In this document: positions 8,064 through 11,591 of the stretch, one piece after another
How positions within the stretch are numbered: the first letter of the stretch is position 1
How the letters are laid out: each line of letters opens with the position of its first letter
Assembly (NCBI GenBank): GCA_014729055.1
Contig: WJKO01000357.1
Span: 1-11,591, forward strand
Origin: Promethearchaeota archaeon
GTDB lineage: Archaea; Asgardarchaeota; Lokiarchaeia; Sigyniarchaeales; Promethearchaeaceae
Direction: 5' to 3'
Length of the DNA stretch: 11,591 nt
Program-made: the position numbers and the translations under genes
Notes under the pieces: generated by a model
Told to the model about the DNA's origin: nothing
What the model saw: the letters and a program-made list of their open reading frames with translations, nothing else
The model's database searches: none

Positions 8064-8107
8064 ATCCCGTTCTTGAATCCAGTAATTCTCTAATCCAGTA
8101 ATTTAAC
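8040..8107. repeat. 13-bp tandem repeat spanning both convergent stop codons
   Basis: Units begin at 8040, 8053, 8066, 8079 and 8095. The first three are 13 bp and nearly identical (CCAGTTCTTGCAT, then with GAAT endings and one substitution); the fourth is 16 bp and the fifth is partial and diverged (CCAGTAATT). The hydrolase stop (8061-8063) is in unit 2 and the methyltransferase stop (8090-8092) is in unit 4. Since 13 is not a multiple of three, gain or loss of a unit upstream of either stop would change that protein's tail. Confidence 0.75.
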
Positions 8108-10567
8108 CATTTTTTCTGCTTTTATTTTCCATTTTCTCAAACTTTTCTCACCGATTCCATAAATTCGGTCGGCTATCGTACGTGGATTACACTTAATTAG
8201 TCCTTCTAATGTTGTTATGCCGTGTTCTGCCAATTTAAAATAAGTCAAGATCCCTATACCAGGAACATCTCGAATATTATAGTGTGGTTTAAGATACGGG
8301 GAAAATTTTTTTAGTTCTTCTTCGGAGAAATAGAGCGAATAAATAAGTTCATCCAAATCTTTTTGTAAATTATCTTGATTAGAATTATCGTTCTCAAGCT
8401 TTTTAACTATATTTGATATTCGTGATTGCATTTTCTTATCGATTTTTTTGGGTATGGGTAATTGTTTAAGAAATGTTTTTTGAACTCTTGCAAATAATTT
8501 CTTGTAGGAAAATAAGGTTTGATAGAAAAAATTCATTAATTGTGAATTTAGGATGGCAATAAGGATCCTTGGGTCGTATTGATGTCTATATTCTCTTTTT
8601 AGCCAGATCATTTGTATTGAGTCTAATGTGAAGAAATAATCGCGTTTATCGGCTTGTTCTGGTTCTAGAGCAGCAATTAATTGGTTTGAAACTCGTTTTA
8701 GCATTATTTTTCGTTGTGTGAACCACGCTTCCCTTTTAAAATTAATATCGGCGTTTTGCTCCCGATTAGACGTGCTGTAATTCACGTATTTTGTATTAAA
8801 AGAGGATCTGTTCCAATTTATTTGATATTTGGAAATATTATCAACTGCAATTAATTTCCGTAATCCCGTGTTACGAGATATGTATTCATTAGTAGTTAGG
8901 CATTCATTCTTTTTTATATTCTCAATTCCCCGATGGATATTTACGATCTCCCCGAGTGTTACTAGTTTATGTTGATTGATTTTTTTATATAAATTGAGAA
9001 ATATTGGTGAGGTATGTTCGGTCATCTTTACTGAAAATACATTTGAGGTATTATGGTAAAATATTTCTTGCTTAACTTTGTGAGGCTTTGAGATAAATTC
9101 ATTATATGTATTGCTTTTATGGTTTTTCTTTAATTCAAACGTCGAAGTATTGATTATTTCGACCCAATTATTCTTCCGTTCTACTTTAGACGCCGTTTTC
9201 TCTAAGATTAGAATAATATTGGATATATTTCCTCCTTTGAATACTTTTCCGTCGATAATGAATATTTTTTTTATCTTGCATGTTTCTAATATGTATTTCC
9301 GCAAATTCTTGGTGCTTTCTCCCGCTAAGAGGATATCAGGTATGATGAAACCTAAATACCCACCGTTTCCAAGTAATTCGATACTTTTTTCAAGGAAAAT
9401 GTAAAATATATTTGGATTCCTATTATCATGCGGCCAGCTATCATATTGTTTTCTATATTTCTCAATAAGTGTATTCTCGAGATACGTAGTATGAAACATT
9501 TTTCCCGTATTTCTAGCAGAATTTGCTTTCTCTTGGTTGGATATTAGGAAATAGGGTGGATTGCCGATAACCACATCAAATTTATCGAGCGCATCCATTG
9601 AAAGAAGATTGCATTGGGTAATATTTATATAATTGATGGGTGTTTCAATGTCCTTCATTAAGAGATTGATCGCTGCCAATTGTACTGCAAATGGCTCAAT
9701 ATCTATTCCAAAGAGCATCTTCGTCAGTAAGATTTCATGGATCTGATTTATTTCCATTCCAGATTCAAGGAATTTCTTTTTTAAAATGTTGTATACTTCA
9801 ATTAGAAATCCTCCACTTCCACAAGCAGGATCTAAGATTTTAAGGTTTTTATCAGAATTGAAATTAAGTATTGTAGGTATAGAATAGAGAATTAGATAAA
9901 TAATATAGTCCGGGGTGTAATATTGACCCAATTTCTTTCTCTCTTCTTGAGAAATCTGAGTCTCATAAATGTTTTTTAAAGCATTAGCCCCGATTTTTTC
10001 AAAATCAATAACGTTTAAGTTTAGTAGTAAATCTTTAACAATTTCTTCCGGTGGAAGATATAAATCGAATAAATTGGCATTAAAAATGGATCCATAGTTT
10101 AAGGTTCCATAATTCAAGGATCCACGATTCAAAGATCGACGATTCAAGGATCCGTAGTTTGATTTTTCGGTTTTTCTTTTTCTCAGTTTTCTAATATCTT
10201 GGAATACTTCTACAAGTAAAGATCTATAATCACTCTCACTTTCTACGTCGTTTTCTGTTTCTCCCATACTCGGAGGTGTTTCTCGCAATTTATCCGCAAT
10301 TATTGAAAGATCCTTGTTTATATACCGATATATTTTAAGAAAAAGTAGTCTATTGATAAGATTGAATGCGGCTTCCTTTCCGTAAATTTCTGACCAAAAT
10401 CTTTTATCCTTTGGGGAAATACCTTTAAAATTTAACCATTCCAAGACTATTGCAATGTTCGTATGTTTTCTCTTTTTTTTATTGTGTTCTTGGAGTATCT
10501 TGTCTCGATAGAACTCTTTAAGTATGGGAATATAATCTATGACAAATTTGTTGAGGGCTCCCCTCAT
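8090..10567 (-). CDS. N6-adenine DNA methyltransferase with TaqI-like specificity region and C-terminal helix-hairpin-helix
   Basis: It transfers a methyl group from S-adenosylmethionine to adenine in DNA. Motifs appear in gamma-class order: motif X GQYYTP at 214-219, motif I DPACGSGGF at 246-254 and catalytic motif IV NPPY at 336-339. The helical region at about 50-90 (INRLLFLKIYRYI) resembles the N-terminal part of type IIG/Eco57I-like enzymes. Residues about 535-720 look like a TaqI-type target-recognition region (LGEIVNIHRGIE; LIAILNSQLMNFFY; KQLPIPK). The last 60 residues hold two helix-hairpin-helix motifs (VPGIGILTYFKLAEHGI and YGIGEKSLRKW), as in RadA or family X polymerases, an unusual DNA-binding tail. 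At 825 residues it lacks the N-terminal PD-(D/E)xK nuclease of type IIG enzymes. Residues 136-160 are five pentapeptide units. The ATG at 10567 has no Shine-Dalgarno motif and a TATA-like run about 27 bases upstream, fitting a leaderless transcript. Confidence 0.92.
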   Translation of the reverse strand: MRGALNKFVIDYIPILKEFYRDKILQEHNKKKRKHTNIAIVLEWLNFKGISPKDKRFWSEIYGKEAAFNLINRLLFLKIYRYINKDLSIIADKLRETPPSMGETENDVESESDYRSLLVEVFQDIRKLRKRKTEKSNYGSLNRRSLNRGSLNYGTLNYGSIFNANLFDLYLPPEEIVKDLLLNLNVIDFEKIGANALKNIYETQISQEERKKLGQYYTPDYIIYLILYSIPTILNFNSDKNLKILDPACGSGGFLIEVYNILKKKFLESGMEINQIHEILLTKMLFGIDIEPFAVQLAAINLLMKDIETPINYINITQCNLLSMDALDKFDVVIGNPPYFLISNQEKANSARNTGKMFHTTYLENTLIEKYRKQYDSWPHDNRNPNIFYIFLEKSIELLGNGGYLGFIIPDILLAGESTKNLRKYILETCKIKKIFIIDGKVFKGGNISNIILILEKTASKVERKNNWVEIINTSTFELKKNHKSNTYNEFISKPHKVKQEIFYHNTSNVFSVKMTEHTSPIFLNLYKKINQHKLVTLGEIVNIHRGIENIKKNECLTTNEYISRNTGLRKLIAVDNISKYQINWNRSSFNTKYVNYSTSNREQNADINFKREAWFTQRKIMLKRVSNQLIAALEPEQADKRDYFFTLDSIQMIWLKREYRHQYDPRILIAILNSQLMNFFYQTLFSYKKLFARVQKTFLKQLPIPKKIDKKMQSRISNIVKKLENDNSNQDNLQKDLDELIYSLYFSEEELKKFSPYLKPHYNIRDVPGIGILTYFKLAEHGITTLEGLIKCNPRTIADRIYGIGEKSLRKWKIKAEKMVKLLD
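10088..10162 (-). repeat. Five in-frame 15-bp tandem units inside the methyltransferase gene
   Basis: Units of 15 bp start at 10088, 10103, 10118, 10133 and 10148 on the plus strand; typical unit GGATCCACGATTCAA. On the coding strand they give five-residue steps LNYGS, LNYGT, LNRGS, LNRRS and SNYGS, between the N-terminal helical region and motif X. The spacing keeps the reading frame, so the copy number can vary without breaking the protein. The pattern S/T-L-N-Y/R-G does not match the A(D/N)Lxx order of true pentapeptide-repeat proteins. Most likely a flexible linker. Confidence 0.8.
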
Positions 10568-10589
10568 TTAAATAATAAATAATACATTA

Positions 10590-10598
10590 TTAATAAAT
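10590..10598 (-). promoter_or_regulatory. Possible TATA box for the methyltransferase gene
   Basis: On the minus strand a TTTATTAATA run is centred about 27 bases before the ATG at 10567, the distance expected for leaderless archaeal transcription. The whole 49-base divergent spacer is AT-rich, so the match is weak. Any regulator bound here would affect both flanking genes. Confidence 0.3.
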
Positions 10599-10616
10599 AG
10601 GTGTGATTATCAAACA

Positions 10617-11591
10617 ATGAGAGAACCAGACAATTCCGATTATCTTGAATTGGTTGTTGAAAAGACTAAAGAGTTTCCTAAGTCTTACCAAAAAACAATC
10701 ATATTTGACCATATCACACCCTCATCGGTAATATTCTCTTTATATGGGATTAAGATTGACCAATATATAGAAGATCTGATGAATTTCAGGGCGATCAATC
10801 AAAAAGCAGTGGCTGATAAAATAACCAAGGACATTTTCAAGGATATTTTCAAGCCCTCAGCAATGCCTATTTTTAATTTCATGATAAAAGTAAAAAAATC
10901 TTATGATCGGCTCAAACTGGAAGAAGAATATGGTAAATCCATCCCCATTTCCGATCTGTTTGCGCTCAATCCTGACAAAGACTCTAATTATTATAAATCT
11001 GAAATAGACGGAGCAATCCAGATAAATTTAATACCTGAAGCAGTTGAAAAACATAAACTACAAGGTTATGCTTTTATTGAAATAAAATTATTCACAGCAC
11101 CAATAGAAGATCGTAAGCATAACATAGTAAGACATTTGCGAAAACAACCATTGTTAGACTATTTTAAGCTAAGGCATTTATTTGGATTAATTGGATTTTC
11201 ATATTTACATTGTGAATCGAATTTTGATCCAATTGGAAAAAGCGATCCTAGACTGAAAGGTATGAAAAATCCATATTTATGGTGTATTCATTTCATATTG
11301 ATGTCAAAAGGAATATTAGAAGATAAAATCAATGCTATTGAAAGAGCTGAATCTATTCTTCAAGCCATAAATAAACAGCAAACTCAGATAATGAATAAAA
11401 ACTACCATCAAAAAAGATTTAAATTTGGATTGACTTATAATTTAGTGAAGGTGATTAAAATATCTCAGACAATAAGTAATTTAGAAAGTAAGGTAGAAGA
11501 ATTAAAGAGAAAAGCTAAGGAGCAAGAGAGAAAAGCTAAGGAGCAAGAGAGAAAAGCTAAGGAGCAAGAGAGAAAAGCTAAGGAGCAAGAG
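10617..11591 (+). CDS. Unrecognised protein, possible PD-(D/E)xK nuclease with coiled-coil tail (3' end beyond window)
   Basis: Open from ATG at 10617 to the window end (325 codons, no stop). The start has AGGTG at 10599-10603, 13 bases upstream, a slightly long Shine-Dalgarno spacing. I do not recognise the family. Residues 127-159 read like a restriction-type nuclease core: YKSEIDGAIQI gives Asp131 and, after 24 residues, GYAFIEIKLF gives Glu155 and Lys157; a helix-rich stretch with KQPLLDYFKLRHLF (about 176-189) follows. The pattern is suggestive only. From about residue 285 the protein becomes a charged helix ending in four exact copies of RKAKEQE (298-325), a heptad compatible with coiled coil. 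It is divergent from the DNA methyltransferase with a 49-base shared spacer, fitting a restriction partner. Alternatives are a structural or phage-related protein, or a regulator. The coding call is firmer than the function. Confidence 0.75.
   Translation, partial: MREPDNSDYLELVVEKTKEFPKSYQKTIIFDHITPSSVIFSLYGIKIDQYIEDLMNFRAINQKAVADKITKDIFKDIFKPSAMPIFNFMIKVKKSYDRLKLEEEYGKSIPISDLFALNPDKDSNYYKSEIDGAIQINLIPEAVEKHKLQGYAFIEIKLFTAPIEDRKHNIVRHLRKQPLLDYFKLRHLFGLIGFSYLHCESNFDPIGKSDPRLKGMKNPYLWCIHFILMSKGILEDKINAIERAESILQAINKQQTQIMNKNYHQKRFKFGLTYNLVKVIKISQTISNLESKVEELKRKAKEQERKAKEQERKAKEQERKAKEQE
11508..11591 (+). repeat. Four perfect 21-bp tandem repeats running off the window
   Basis: Units at 11508, 11529, 11550 and 11571 are identical at every base and each encodes RKAKEQE. 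The array continues to the last base, so the total copy number is unknown. Perfect identity including third codon positions indicates recent expansion by slippage or unequal exchange rather than old repeats kept by selection on protein. Assemblers may collapse or break such arrays, and the window or contig may end here for that reason. Confidence 0.9.

Noticed and set aside
10088..10153. GGATCC repeated in the methyltransferase gene as its own recognition site
   Set aside because: Three copies occur only because the 15-bp unit contains it, and nothing in the sequence links it to specificity.
8090..10567. Type I HsdM or BREX PglX assignment
   Set aside because: No HsdS, HsdR, PglZ or BrxC-like gene is in the window, and target recognition appears to be in the same chain, as in TaqI/Eco57I-type enzymes. 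Genes beyond 11591 could change this.
3569..10567. A single defence island from the SIR2-TPR gene to the methyltransferase
   Set aside because: A membrane hydrolase with no known defence role and an unknown small gene lie between, and the strands alternate, so joint function is not supported.
11508..11591. CRISPR array
   Set aside because: The units are directly adjacent with no spacers and stay in frame inside a coding region.

Overview
The window is AT-rich, about 11.6 kb, densely coding, and has no gene-free stretch above about 120 bases. I read it as archaeal, possibly from the Asgard/Lokiarchaeia side, at low to moderate confidence. The reasons are TATA-like boxes at plausible distances from several starts, scarce Shine-Dalgarno motifs, probable GTG and TTG starts, and a RadA-like helix-hairpin-helix tail on one protein. 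No rRNA, tRNA or core phylogenetic marker is present, so a bacterial source cannot be excluded.

Layout. (1) 3-3529, plus strand: a glycyl radical enzyme (841 aa, Cys481-x-Glu483 and Gly817) followed after 5 bases by its radical-SAM activating enzyme (331 aa). This is a self-contained anaerobic catalytic unit. Its substrate is not certain; the C-x-E motif points to the eliminase or arylacetate-decarboxylase branches rather than to fumarate-adding enzymes. (2) 3569-5320, plus: a SIR2-like domain fused to TPR repeats, the architecture of NAD+-consuming antiviral effectors. (3) 5364-5630, minus: a small unrecognised protein with a CxxC pair and no ATG start. (4) 5706-8063, plus: a multi-pass membrane domain fused to a CocE/NonD-type (peptidase S15-like) serine hydrolase. 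(5) 8090-10567, minus: a gamma-type N6-adenine DNA methyltransferase with a TaqI-like specificity region and a C-terminal helix-hairpin-helix domain. (6) 10617 to the window end, plus and divergent from the methyltransferase: an unrecognised protein with a possible PD-(D/E)xK nuclease core and a perfectly repeated coiled-coil tail that runs off the window.

The left block is metabolic. The SIR2-TPR protein and the methyltransferase with its divergent partner are plausible defence components, but a metabolic or transport-type hydrolase separates them, so this is not a compact defence island. The best candidate for something undescribed is the divergent pair at the right end, a possible restriction-modification system in which the nuclease is a separate, coiled-coil-tailed protein.

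A theme across the window is short tandem duplication: 15-bp units inside the methyltransferase, 21-bp units in the last gene, and imperfect 13-bp and 24-26-bp units that cover stop codons at both convergent gene junctions.
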